64,000 nucleotides of DNA, taken from assembly GCA_950295325.1 (NCBI GenBank), contig OX485803.1, positions 45,895,554-45,959,553 of the forward strand, in the 5' to 3' direction. Positions 44,618-57,654 of this stretch are shown here, one piece after another. Numbering within the stretch: the stretch's first letter is position 1; each line of letters begins with the position of its first letter. The DNA comes from Polytrichum commune. Taxonomy: Eukaryota > Streptophyta > Polytrichopsida > Polytrichales > Polytrichaceae. Under the pieces are notes generated by a model, which was not told the DNA's origin, did not search any database, and was given only the letters and a program-made list of their open reading frames with translations. Both the position numbers and the translations under genes were made by a program.

Positions 44618-45900
44618 TTAATTGTACACCCTCAATCTATACAAATATAACCATGATACCGAAAGTTCAATACTGCAGTAAAGGTCGCCCTCCCAACCAT
44701 CTTCATCTTCGTAATCGTTACGCTCTCCAATATAGCAAGTGAAGTCTAATCTTCGTCGGTATAAATAATTAGTAAAATAGCAAGTAGCCTTGAACAAAGG
44801 AATGTACTTGGATTTTGTGGAGTCAATTTTTTTTAACAATATTTTCCATTTGTGTTTAAGATCCCCTATTTCCCACTCCACCCGTACCCTAAAACTTGCA
44901 TGCATCTTATTATAAGCATTTATAACATCATTATCAGCTAGCAAGTTTTGCTCTTGACGTCCTAGCCTTCGTACAATATATTGGTCTCGGCCCTGATAGC
45001 TGGGGTCACCAAAAACATTCTCAAAATAATTGTCTGTGTGCGTAAAATAATTTCTTCAGTTCCTATCCAATGAGAATGCACGTAAGCATGACCCATCATG
45101 AAAAGATCCAAGATATCCAAGGTCGTTGTATATGAATAAACTATTGTAGTCAACAATTACTATGTTGTTGATTGAATAATTTTTTTTTCTACCGTTAGAG
45201 AACTGTGAGTGGTTTGAGTCCGATAAGGACGGCGAATCTTAACCAAAGTGCCACCTATAAACCCTATGTAACCCTCAAAAGTAGGATGTTGTTGATCTAA
45301 CACTTCTCACTCATAACTATCAGGCCACTCTATTTAATGTTGAAGGGCCTCATTGACACAAGATGCAACAAATATAGCGACGTCATTCAAAACACTCTTA
45401 GACCAATTCCAATGGAACGCATCTAACATTGATGTGTTGTCATGCTTCAAAAACATAAGAAAATATAGAATTCGTTGTTGAGGAATGAATTTATAGGGCC
45501 GCCCACCGCCAACCCGTAGCTCACCAGTGGTACGTGCGTGTGCAACAATAGTTGGGCACAAATCAAGGCATAAATCCTCAAACTCATCAAGCGTGAAGTT
45601 TGTAAGATTCTTGAATTATGTTGGAGTTGCCCTCGCACTAGCTAATTGATCCCGAACACTTTCTGCACGATTCACAGAAGGTTGACATTCTGCCTCCAAC
45701 TCATTTGTATTGAAGAACTCGGACAAGTTACAAGTTATTGCGAATGCGAGTTGCAAAAACATGAACGTCTCTTTATCCAACCCATGAATCATGTCTTCGT
45801 CACTACTAGATGAATTGGAAGATGATTGTCTACTAGACTCTGATAAAGAACTTTCATCATTTTTTAATGAGGATGTACTCGTATTTATAAACCTAATAGA
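44618..45900 (-). pseudogene. PIF/Harbinger DDE transposase pseudogene (DDE_Tnp_4 type)
   Basis: Segments in order: a Ser-rich N-terminus (SSSNSSSSDEDMIHGLDKE); LTNFTLDEFEDLCLDLCPTI; GGGRPYKFIPQQRILYFL; GYIGFIGGTLVKIRRPYR; VDYNSLFIYNDLGYLGSFHD; YFTHTDNYFENVFGDPSYQG; RQEQNLLADNDVINAYNKMH; FRVRVEWEIGDLKHKWKIL. The spacing is that of plant Harbinger transposases: aspartate expected in GFIDGT, aspartate in GSFHD, glutamate in RVRVEW. The first is Gly here (GAT to GGT). In-frame stops occur after TPT, ALQH, DSYE and LDRN, and a frameshift lies at the A10 run (45180-45190). Terminal repeats were not found. Confidence 0.85.
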
Positions 45901-45904
45901 GATA

Positions 45905-47200
45905 TAAGAGTATCTAAGATTATATATGCAACAACAATTGCAAGCGAGAAGATATTCCTAATCAACAAAGTTCATCACATTTATTTGGTGCGAGAAAACA
46001 TACGTATTCGTATAATGGGAATATTTTAATTGTTGAATTTTGCAAATAAATATATGAGGGGACCAATAATACACAAGTAACCAATAATATACAACCGACG
46101 TATAATACACAAGCGACCAATAATTTATAACCACTAGTGGGGAACGCATCCCAATCCTAATCCCAAATTCATAGAGAAAATGATGACTTTATCATTAAGA
46201 CCATTCACGATTGGGGTACTACTTTTGGAGCAAAATAATTAAAGACTATGTCGCATTAAATTTCGATGTTTGTTATGATTTACTAATATTTAATTAAAAT
46301 TTGTAAAATAGATAAGCAGATAGGTCATCATATTTATCAAGAAAAATATTATTTCTTATTAAATAATAACTAATAACATATAAATCCTTTATGAAATGAA
46401 TAGATAGGTTATAGAACTTGTATAGAGATCATATGATTTGTTTGGGCCCCACATCAATGGCAATTTCATTATTGAAGTGCACATCGAAGCTGATTTTTTT
46501 AAAAAAATTGCATTCTAATACCTTGGTGTAAGGGTCATGTATCCATACTTATATTTTATTATATCCAATTGTAATTCTAAACATTATTTTTTCATATAGC
46601 CATGTTTTTGTGTAATGTTGGTCATGATTGCTATCATATGTAAAGCCATACAATTTGTATGTAGTACATTTTTAGTTTCATTAATTCTATAAGTGTGAGG
46701 AAGAAAATTGAGATCATATCAATTATGTTTTGTTGTTTTTTTCGTTCTTTAATCCTAAGGTGAAAAATAATGACAACAACCATAAATATCCGTTAAGGAA
46801 TCAAAATGATATCTTAGATAATTTTATTTCTTGTAAATTAACTTTGTCAGTGTATTCATTCTAGATTATTAAATATAGGCATGATCCAAAATATGCTCCA
46901 CAATACAAATCTAAGTACACCAACTATGTAAAATTATATACTTTAGTACCCTAACCGTTAGACACTCATTAACGATACCCTAATCGTGAATACCCCCATT
47001 GTCAATTTTTAAAGCGCGAGGATCTTTGTTTATAGGCTAAATCATGTGGGAACGTTGATACGGCAAAGATGAACGTTTAATCTAACATTGAAAACCCGTT
47101 TTAATTATAGGTAAGTTTATTTGTTATGGTACATCATGTGAGAATGTTCATATGTAAATGACAACGCCGATTTTATCATCGGGAGTCCGTTTGAATCGTT
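45905..47200. other. No gene recognised; very AT-rich
   Basis: Short frames only. It may include the right end of the Harbinger element, but no TWA-flanked terminus could be matched to the left side. Confidence 0.35.
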
Positions 47201-47660
47201 CAAAACTTTATCTTGTAGGCTACGTCATGTGGGAATGTTGAGATGTCACTAGGAACGTGGACTTTGCCATGTGAGAACGCCAAAAATCATTGGGAACACC
47301 CTAAAGTCATTGGAAATGCCGATTTTGCAATGAGGAATACAAAAAAACCATTGGGAACGCTGAAAATCATTGGGAACAGTGCATATTCACATAGGAACGC
47401 CCAAAAACTAGCGGGAACATCCAAAAAACATGTGGAAACGCTATTTTCCCATTGGGAACGCCCAAAAGCTAGCGGGAACACTAAAAAAACATGTGGAAAC
47501 GTTATTTTCCCTTTGGGAACGTCTACATTTATTTGTAATTGTTTAGGGAGGGATATTTTTGCACCTCTTAATGTTTTTCCCCTCCCTATTTGTAGATATA
47601 AAAAACTACTTTGACGTTTTTTTAGCACCCTACATTTATTTGTAATTGTTTAGGGAGGCT
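47200..47660. repeat. GGGAACG-type short repeats with a 62-bp duplication
   Basis: Variants of TTGGGAACGCC and ATGTGGAAACG recur about ten times in 47240-47525. A 62-bp unit (GGAACGCCCAAAA, CTAGCGGGAACA, ACATGTGGAAACG, TATTTTCCC) is duplicated head to tail at 47394 and 47455. TTTATTTGTAATTGTTTAGG then appears at about 47528 and 47635. Dense short repeats of this sort are typical of sub-terminal transposon DNA. The Phe/Pro-rich frame on the minus strand is a by-product. Confidence 0.72.
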
Positions 47661-48331
47661 AATTTTTGGCACAATATTTTTTTAATGAATCGTACAAGTA
47701 TCAAATAGTGGATGGAATAATATAGCATTGCCTATGTGAGCAACAAACATTCCATATCATTCAAATTGTCATTCATTTTGTTTTAATTAGTAATACCAAT
47801 CCTAAATCATTCAAAGTACCATTCAAAACACAACCAATAGCACTTGGATACTAGTTAAAGGGTTACCAATAAACATGGAGATAACAAAATATATAAGTTG
47901 AATTAGACAAGCATCCAACGAGGTCCCACATGTTCAACGATGTTGCAAAACCCAATGGCCATTGAGGAGCGCCAACACATTCCCCCCCCCCTCCCAAAAT
48001 AATAAAAATGAAAATAATAAAATCCCACGACATTTGGTTTACTATTAACGTTTTAATAAGTTTAATCAATTTTGAAACATTTTAGGTCCAACTCGTGTAT
48101 GATCGTGCAAACATTGCACAATTGTCAGGTGCAATCATGGTCAAGTACACAACTCCATTATCATGAATAGGTTTAAGTGAAAGTGATTCAAATTATATAC
48201 TTTGAATTGTGTGAAGGAAAGAGTCATAAACATTTGGAAAACAAACTGATCTACAAAGCCAAACATTTTTATCATAAATTCAAGGAACATGAAAAAAAAT
48301 CCCAGCTTTAAAATATTTAAGATTGTGAAAT

Positions 48332-49915
48332 TATGAGCCCTAAACCTCCACCCTTATGCGTCGTAGTCCGGGTGAAGGCTCATGGCCCCCATTGATTCTA
48401 ATAATTAAAATTTACCCTTGAAAACTTGGGCACAACCATTGTATTCATTTTTGTATAAGAATACGGTGATCATAAGCATCCAATAATGCTCTCACCACTT
48501 ACAAGTGTTGAGGAACACCATTCTCACATCCTTCAAGTGCCCTACATTAATATATCCCAACTCTATGCCCTAGTAAGATCCCAATATTAATCTCCAACCC
48601 CCTACTGTCCTAATGTGGCCCCTCCCATCCGGTACTTGAGCTCCAGTGCACAGTGCCGATACCCTGTGTGAGACCTCACTAAACTCTGCTACACCCCCTC
48701 TAGCGTGGCTGCTGGGTGGCCCATCGATATCAAGTCCTGACTCTTCTTTCTTCGGCCAAGGCTGCAGCCCCACTACCTAACCCAAACCAAATGCACTCCC
48801 AGACACTCGCCTGGCTCCTCAGCTGCCTTCTCCTGATGCTCGGCACTTCCTTGGCCTCCCTCGGCAACTGCAATGCTACGACCGATGCCCTGGCAGCACA
48901 AGGCAGCAACAACCATCGAACAATCCCACCAAAGAGGAAAATACTGACTTGAGACCCTACCCATGAGGGAATCCATCTGATCTAGCTGATCCAGATGGAT
49001 TTCTGCCCACGGTTAATACTATGCGCTTTGGCATTTCTGCAGCATTGCAATTAACCCACACAGTTTGCTGAATCATGAGTTGAGGTCACCCAAGTGGCCC
49101 ACACAATTCTTTTGCCTCATATTTTTACTACCGCTTGTTTGTGCAGTGTGGCTCCCCTACCTCTTCAGCGCCGTTGTTTTTCACCCCACTTTCGACCTGC
49201 ATTCAAAGGGTCTAGTCTTTGCGGTAGCGGTCGCTTGATATAGTCGCCACATTACCTGTGTGGCAGCAATCCGGAAATCTCTTAGCCTAAGTCGACTGCG
49301 CGCCCTCCTTGATGTTGCCCCACCTCCCAAGCACTTGCAGACTTGGGCAATTCCCCCTCTCCCACATTGCTGGTGTCGTTTGCACCTCAATCAAAAGAGG
49401 CGCCTCAGCTGCCACGATTCACTAAGTCTCATTTTCGGCAGGGGCTCCGCTCCGTTGCCGGTTGACCTTCCTTTCTTACGAGGAGAGAGATAGTTGAGAG
49501 GCATCGAGAGCTTCCCCTGGACCCCTCCTACTGGACCAAAAAATCCGGATTTCATCCACTCTCGGGAGGAACATCCCCCCCGCCTTCAACAACACTACTC
49601 CTATCCAAAGCAAACATAGCACCTACCTAAAACAAACAATTATCATTGGCTTACGCCACTTTCCTAAGATGAATACTAACTTAAGTCCTAAACCAACTAA
49701 CTCTTAAGCTCTACCTAACAATTAATTAATCCTCAAACCAACACTTCTAGCCTCAAGCCCCAAAATAACTCCTACACTAGTCTTCAACTCAATTCAAACC
49801 TAAACACAAAAGATTCACTCTTTTTATCTTTTTGAGTATTCAATGTAAATCAAAAGCCTAAGTTTTTAATGATTTTAAGGTCGAGAACACATGTGGGCAC
49901 AATATTGGGCTCACA
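48332..49915 (-). mobile_element. Solo LTR, family TRTGAGCCC, member 3 (reverse orientation)
   Basis: Read on the minus strand it starts TGTGAGCCCAATATTG and ends TAGGGCTCATA, with a 5-bp duplication GAAAT (48327-48331 and 49916-49920). The 5' part (CACATGTGTTCTCGACC, GATAAAAAGAGTG) and the 3' part (TCACCCGGAC, AAGGGTGGAGGTTTAGGG) match members 1 and 2. Its host repeat is also present without the insert near 59235. GC-rich frames inside it, including one with a signal-peptide-like start (48716-48952, +), are not supported as genes. Confidence 0.88.
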
Positions 49916-49920
49916 GAAAT

Positions 49921-51619
49921 CTACGTCCAAAACCATATTTAATCATTACCCTTTGAGCAGTTTTTTTGTGATAAGGTTGGAAGATCTCATCTTGATATTT
50001 TATATTTGAGTACCTAACACAACAATAGAGGACACCATGGGGAAAAAATATCCAATTTAAACAACACTTTGCTTCTACTTTAAGACGTTTGACCAAAAAA
50101 ATTATGGTTTTAGTATATTGGAGCACCTCTTCCGTGTACTTGACCGTGCTTGCTCCCTGTCTTTTATAAAAAAAAAATTACAACTCTTATTCTTTAAGAA
50201 GTGACATCTGGATAAGGGAACTGCTTTTTTCAGATGTATTTGCTTCATTTGACTAGTGAAAGACATTCACTAGTTGCACATGGATTTTGAGCACGTTTGT
50301 GATAAAAGGAAGCAATCCTTCTAGAATCATGACTCCAAGTTTTTGAACAAGTAGTTACACATGCCATCTATAGTCCCACAAAAGTGGTTTCATTGCATCC
50401 CCAACCACCATTTCAAGATTCAATTTGACCAAAAAATCATATGGCACTTTAAGGATTAATTGTACTCAACATGTGGGCATCTTCCTACATATTTTTGGAC
50501 TTAAACTATCTTAGTATACTTTATGACCTCCCTACCCACCTCTACAATGTTACTATTCGGAGACACACAATGCTACAACCCATTTGATGCGAATGTAATA
50601 TATTATCAAGTAAAGTCATTAATGCTCTATAATGTCCAAACAACCTATTAAATTTTCGTTAGTAAAAAATGAAACTCCCACGTAAGATGTTATCGCACTA
50701 CGTAACTCCGAACAATAACACGCACTAATCGAGATACTTAGTTTAATAATGTAAAAGTACACATTGAGCCCCGTGTTGTCCTAAATAGTTGCACCCATGT
50801 ATATGAGTTCAAGATTGGACATGTGTTGTCCCTATTTGTTACACCTGTGCATATGAATTAATATCCCAAATTACGCCAACCTCCTAAGCTCATGCCCATA
50901 TGCCCATAAGGCCCCCAATGGCCCGCCCCCAATGACAAGCAAGGTGGTACCCATGGTATGGGTTGGGGACACTAATGTTGGTTTTCTTTTTATATGTAGG
51001 ATATGTTGTCATCGTTAATGCATACGTATCGTTCCTTGCTTCTTGTGATGTGCTAATTTGTTGAATAAGATTTGGGGTTTGCATGAAAACAACGATATTT
51101 CAATGTGAATATGTTATAGTTTAACCTCAAGATCATGGAATGTGTAACTTCTTTGCATCATAAGTATGACTGCATCTTCCAACTGTGTAAATGTTATTTA
51201 TTGGTCATTTCCAAATTATATATTTGAGGAGTGTGTCCTCAATATTGACAAAATCTTTCCACCTAACCACATAACATTGTTTAGTTGCCATCAACCATTC
51301 CATTTTAATAATAAGGTAGAGGGTGCTAAAACCAACACCCCATTCAAATCCAACACTTATAAATGCCTCCCAATTGCCAACACTCCATTACCTTGAACCG
51401 TACCCGCTAGTGTAGGAGTGACTGGGCCCACGGAGTGATGATTTGAGGTGCCATTAGTGATGCCACCTCATAGCGGCCTTCACTACCTTCATGTAGGGTA
51501 GGTAACGGGCTCCACACTATCTCGGGTTCGTTCAACGTGGGATTAGGGTGGCTTGCCAATGCCTATTCTAGCCATTCTATTCACAATGCCGAGGTAGGCC
51601 CACAAAGCACAAAAGGATC
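49921..51619. other. No gene recognised
   Basis: The left part (to about 50060) continues the dispersed repeat shared with 59.24 kb. The rest has frames of at most 76 codons without motifs. Confidence 0.35.
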
Positions 51620-51628
51620 ATTTCCCGG

Positions 51629-52751
51629 GGGGGGGGGGGACGTTAAAGTTCCCCCAACGAACTTATAGGGGAGGTAGATTCGGGCAGGGGCAACCGCTCG
51701 CCCAAATTTTTTAGATTTTATGGACCAGACCAAAAATTGCTGCCCGCCCGCCCGACTTCAAAAAAACCATTGCCCTTGCATTCTTGAAGACCACTTATCC
51801 ACAAATCCCGTATTGAGTGCATTTCGCCTTCAAGGTCCAAAATCCAATATATATGTTCACTTCCATTGAGTAAATAAGCGATTGATTGGGATTTTATTTT
51901 CAAAATGAAATCGCCAATAAAGCATGTAATAACTAGGAAGTCTAAAATATTATAAAACCCTCATTAGCACCGAGGTTATGATTTTTGTGACTTGCTATTG
52001 CAAGGGTCTTTGTCATTCTTAAAATGGAACTAAATTTTGCATCTTTATTTTTAGTTTGTTCAGTATTATAGTTGAGTTAATACCTTCTACTTTCACAAAG
52101 TATTCATATGCATTTAAATTAATTTTAGTGTGATTAATTCCAATAAGTCTATTTTATCATTAATAAGGCTTGATTAATTTGGTAAGCATACTTTCTGATT
52201 TAATTGGTCTTAATTAGGATTAATCAGAATTAACTAGACTTAATTACATTTAATCACACTTAATTAGTTTAAATGCGTATGGAAACTTCGTGAAAGTAGA
52301 AGATATTAACTAAAAGATTATAATATTTAACATACTAAATTTAAACCACTAATTTTAGTTCCATTTTAGTTACAAAGACCCTTGCAATGGCAAGTCACAA
52401 AAATCATAACCTCGGTGCTAATGAGGGTTTTATAGTATTTTAGACTTCCTAGTTATTTACATGCTTTATTGGCGGTTTCATTTTGAAAATGAAATCCCAA
52501 TCAATCGCTTATTTACTCAATGGAAGTGCACATATATATTGGATTTTGGACCTTGAAGGTGAAATGCACTCAATACAAGATTTGTGGATAAGTGGCCTTC
52601 AAGAATGAAAGGGCAATGGTTTTTTTGATGTCGGGCGGGCGGGCAACAATTTTCGGTCGGGTCCAGAAAATCTAAAAAATTGGGGCGGGCGGTTGCCCCT
52701 GCCCGAATCTACCTCCCCTATAAGTTCGTTGGGGGAACTTTAACGTCCCCC
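51629..52751. mobile_element. MULE-type foldback element, arms about 550 bp
   Basis: A 9-bp duplication, ATTTCCCGG (51620-51628 and 52752-52760), flanks 1123 bp that is almost entirely one inverted repeat. The arms start at a G run, GGGGGACGTTAAAGTTCCCC, and run with about 90% or better identity through CGGGCAGGGGCAACCGC, TCAAGGTCCAAAATCCAATA and ACCGAGGTTATGATTTTTGT to an AT-rich centre of TTAATTA variants near 52190. Nine-bp duplications and long terminal inverted repeats are typical of Mutator-like elements. The left G run is expanded to 11-13 against 5 C at the right. No coding. Confidence 0.87.
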
Positions 52752-52761
52752 ATTTCCCGGG

Positions 52762-53532
52762 ATCCAAAGGGGTTGGATCCCGGGATGCAAGGGGGTCGGT
52801 TCCCGGGATGCAAGGTGATGGTTTTGCAAGCGAACTGGGTGGGATCATGGAGGTGGCCATGTGGCTTTGCGTACCATTACTGCTTAGGCTTTGATGTAGT
52901 TTGGGTTTAGTACCCAACTATGTTGTGTTGGTTCTAGGCAATGAAGGAGGGGGTCCTCATCATATGCAAGGTTGCCATACACGGGGGCCTATGGATTGGT
53001 TTAAAGAAAGATAGTAGTTTTGACTTTGAATATTTATCAAATATTCAATTGAAACTAAAAATAAATTTTCTTTCTTGATGCCTATGTTTAGCCCAAAGGC
53101 TAATATGAATATATATTGTTTATATCAACCACATAGGCATATGTATGTGCAATAGCTTGAAGTGTTGGTTTAAGCACCCTCTACCTTGTTAGTGACAATG
53201 CTTCACACAAGTTTATCAAGTTGAATATGTTGATAAGTGAGAATAAGCAGGATATAGTTCCCAATAGAATCTGAAAAAATCCCGGCCTCCCCCAACGCAC
53301 AATACTAGATGGATATTGTTATGCATCTCCACAAAGTATGATTATATATACTTTTTTAATTTGCCCTTCGCTCCAAAAATCAAATCTCAATGATGGAGTT
53401 TCTCGTATTCTCATAGGGTTTCATTTTGGTGTGACCTAAGTATATACAAGTAACTTAGGTGGACATGATATCACCATCTAGGATTTCAAAAAATGTTGGG
53501 TCTTTAGAGGGAAAAGTATACAAGAACATAGC
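52762..53532. other. No gene recognised
   Basis: GGATCCCGGGATGCAAGG-like blocks near 52760-52815 are short direct repeats. Otherwise no signal. Confidence 0.35.
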
Positions 53533-53885
53533 CTCGGGGGGGGGGGGGGGGGGAAGTGATTTGTTGGAGTAGCAATATACGTGCGAACAAATGATAGGGT
53601 ATTTTAAAAACATGGGGACAAAAAATTATAAATGGACTTAAGAGTAATATAGGGTATCAAAAATGGCACTGGACATCTTTAAAGTGCTATAGGGTATAGA
53701 ATAATAAGTAATTTGGAATTATAAGTAATGCAAGCCATTTTTCTATTAACCCAAAGTAGAAAATTACATAATGATAGCATGTGAAAAAAAGAGAATTGAA
53801 AGTAATACCCCCCTAGAAAATAGTGGTTGTTCGCACCTATATCCTTAACTTTTTAACACACTGACCCCCCCCCCCCCCCCCCGAG
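53533..53885. mobile_element. MITE with 18-bp homopolymer G/C termini
   Basis: Left CTC followed by 18 G, and right 18 C followed by GAG, are inverted repeats that continue inward with a match around GTGCGAACAA and TTGTTCGCAC. AGC flanks both ends (53530-53532 and 53886-53888), a candidate 3-bp duplication. The interior is non-coding. Both homopolymers count 18 in this sequence, though such runs are prone to assembly error. Confidence 0.7.
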
Positions 53886-53888
53886 AGC

Positions 53889-56800
53889 ATGGCATGTGAT
53901 ACACTTTCCATCAACACGTCAAAAAGGTAAGGATGGACCATTTCAGGGTCAAGAATGTTTGCACGTGTAGACTACAAGGTAAAGGCCTTTTTGTGCACTA
54001 GAGGTTTGACATGGACTTTACACGATTTGATTCCTTCCTTAAGTTGTTGCAATTGGGGCCCAATTGGCTCCTCCTTGGCTGACCTAATTTTGTTGTTTTT
54101 TATTCAAAGTCATGGTCCGTAAGAGTCTTCGGCCTGTGCATGGTATGGGTGCCATACTCCCCACATGCCCAAATGGCCAATGGGTCCATTAGGGCATTTG
54201 TGTTATAGGTTAAGTTGGGGCCAAGTGTTTAAAAGGTGCCCTTTCCCGTTGTTGGTATCATGTTCATGTATCTATTCTATAAGTCGCATGAACTTAACTA
54301 AGCTCATCGTCCCCTCATCATTTAGAGGCCGAAATTCATCTTTGAAGGGGGGCTCATGCTCCCATGTCCTTGATCGGGAAATTAAAAACCAACATCGACC
54401 ACGCATGTGGACTTGGTCAGACAAATATCAAGGTGGAGATAATTTGATATGTTTTGTATTCATGTTTGGCACCAACTCCTAGTAAAGGTGTGCTACCAAT
54501 TAAACCCTCATGCCCCAATCACACCAAACCTTCCGTGTCTGGTTCCAGCCATGACGTTGCCGGGAATTATGTTTAGAAATAGATGTTGGCCCACCACTTT
54601 TCACACTATTACAGTCGGAGATGCCGAAGGGATGATGTCAGAACTGGTCGGTGTGATCAGCCTCTCACCATACAACTTTGTTAATGTAGAAGGGGATGTT
54701 TGTAAAAAAACTAATATCAAACCGATGCATGTTATCGTAACATTATTAAACAATGTGCCTTCGTTCATGTGGATCCTGAGAATGTAACCATGCCAACCCA
54801 ATGCATGTTCAAACTTAATTTGATTCCAATCAAAATCTATAAATCGATGATCAAATTGCTCACATGTGTGTGAGTCTCTTTAACTTAGCTTTAACTACCT
54901 TATGAATTCATCTAAATCATCAGGTCGCTTGGGAATTCATAATCAAGGGTGGCCAACCGGGGTTCAGGTTTTTGAAAATTTATTACTATTGACTCCTTCC
55001 ATGCCAGAGACACATGGAGGCATGCTGTAGTGATTCAAACATCTCTCATTGCTTATGGCTTATCACTACAAGTCGACTAACTTTGACTTATTTTCAAGGA
55101 CCTCATCTCACAATTTCTTTGTATATATCATCTTTACATTGGAGCCAACATTTGAATAGGAATTCTCCAAAATCTAGTGGAGATTTATGATGTGAGATCA
55201 TGTGCAAATGCATGTTAACATGTGTTCAACCACACCGGTTTTGTTATCTTCAATTGATTTACTAATACATGCACTTGAACTTTTATGATTAAAGCAAATG
55301 TTGTACATTGTACTTTAATTCTCCCCATTGATTCATTGAAACTGAAGTCAAAATAATTGGATCCAAGTAGAGTGAATTCCTCAAAAAGTTGCCTCTTTCT
55401 GAGTTTCAACCGTTTTGAAAAGAAAAGAAAAAGAACAAAAGCCATACAACGCACTTATATTGACGCCAAAAGTTGATCTTATCATCCTTTTAAAGGCAAA
55501 CTGGCACCCGTGTGCTAAAGCTCAATAAAAAAACCCACAAAGTTTACTATATGGGGACTATTTGATGTAAATAGGTGGTTGTTGCAATAGCATTAGGAGA
55601 AAAGTGAGGCCTTTATTAGACCTTGAAAATAGAAATGCACCCGCACTATCTAAAATGGTTCCTTTTTGTGTTGCTCACATGTACCGCATGGACAAATGAC
55701 CTAGTTAGAGGATGCCCATGACGACTTTGCTGGACACATGACTACCTATTCTTGGTGCATTTGGACAAGATCTTTTAAACTTTTGCATGTTTCAAAGGTT
55801 GAACTTTGCTGCATTCTTTGAAGTACTTACTACACTTTAAACTTTTTTTAATTTTTTTAATTTTTACAATATTTACCATGAATGACGCGTTCCAAGTGTT
55901 TGTAAATTGGTTGCAAAGTTTTCCCGCAAACTCTACATATTCACTTTGTCTTTGAGTTGGTTTTCCTAGCAAATGAGACCTCATAGTTTGGTGCAGGTTG
56001 TGAGATTGTTTAAATATGGTACAAAATTGGATACCACTAAGTGTGAAGATTAGTTCATGGGTTGCTTTGATGCCTAGGAGAAGTTGGGGGGGGGGGGGGT
56101 GTGTGGCATGCCAAGAATGCCGAAAAGCATGTTGGGTACCATGGATGGGTTTTACAAAACGAGGGTTTTAAAATTTCAACTAAATCATGTATCTACTATT
56201 GTTTCCAAATGTGCCACTACTAATTTTAGCAATATGCAATTATACATGAATGTTGATAGCCTTAAAAATTGCCTTGCATGTAATCCCTTATTTGAAAAAT
56301 GTGTTTTTTAGTTGCATGAGTGTTTGACCATTGTCATGTTAACAAACATATATCTGTCCAAATTTGAGGATTGGGTTGATCCCAAATGCATGTTTGGGAA
56401 TCGTCTATGTTGCTCATGTTGAGCTTGGCAAACTTCAACGATGGGATCGAACGCACAAGAAACACGGATTTTTATACTAATAACGTGGTATATGTGCCAC
56501 ATGTTTCAACAATTGGGTTTGAAAGATGAAAACCAATTTTGCACCCATAGTCTAATTCTCCCACGTAGCCTTTACTTGGTTCAATAACCAATGAGTCCTT
56601 TTGGTGTAAGCTACTTCTAGACTTCCACAGCTTGAGTCCATATAGCCAAACACAAGTAGTAAACAAATACGACTCTCATGATCGATTCCAATTGGTCTAT
56701 TCATTGATTTTTTTCTCCGTTGCTACGTACATTCATAACAAACACCATGTGGGTGTTTTAGAATGTGACTACATATTTGGTTGAGTCCTTTATGGACAAA

Positions 56801-57654
56801 CAATGGGACAAACAATCACTAATGGTGTTGATGTAAATGATTCATCTATGGTGTTTAGGTATAACATAGGTAGATCTATGTCGTACAGAAGGTTTGTTTA
56901 CAATCACCATATAATGCTACCAATTTCTTTAGGGAAGTCATTGACCAATTTGAGCCATTGAACATCATTATTATTCGATGTAATATTGGAGGTTGAACAC
57001 AAGATCTAGATGTTGTTACATCTAAGATTTTTGATGACATTTAGTAGAGGTGTTAATGCACTTAGGCTCAAGTGCAAACATTGAATTCTATATGACTGTT
57101 AAAGAATATTTTGTTCCACATGTGGTATAACCGGGTATTCTTACATGATCCTTCCCTATTCTTCATTATTGATATCGTGTTGTTCTACCAATTCATTGGC
57201 ATTACCGAGCAGCTAGTTTCACCTTTATCGTACTTGTGACCGTCTAAGATTCCCTACCAAATTATCTTCCCTTCTAGTACTATGGGTCCTATCCTAGTAG
57301 CAACACTACTACTTTACTTCATCCCTTATCCATTAGGATGATCGGTGTAACCAATAATACCAATGAGCGATGGGAGTTATTTGACTTGTGGGTAGTTGAC
57401 GTCATCCCACAACTACCTCCCAAATCCATTTACTTGTACGTCTTATGACGATGCTAGTATGGATACCTCTCCTTGATGCTCGCCCAATAGCACCTCAACT
57501 ACTAGTTATGTAAAAATCTTATTAGATCGAGGTTCCTACCAACTACCAGTAGCATAACCTTTCCCTAACCTTATCGTTAGTATGTCTACACATATAGAAT
57601 CCTTGTGAATTCTTTGACTACCGGTTATTCCATCATGTGTAAATTGCCACTAAG
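53889..57654. other. No gene recognised; 14-bp poly-G tract at 56086
   Basis: Frames up to 112 codons (54449-54787 and the partly overlapping 54165-54482, +) show no motif. A run of 14 G lies at 56086-56099. No inverted-repeat element was resolved in this 3.8-kb stretch. Confidence 0.3.

Noticed and set aside
47287-47628. 113-codon minus-strand frame with Phe/Pro repeats
   Set aside because: It is the translation of the GGGAACG short-repeat array.
48716-48952. Frame with a signal-peptide-like N-terminus
   Set aside because: Lies inside a solo LTR on the strand opposite to it, with no conserved domain; leucine-rich by composition.
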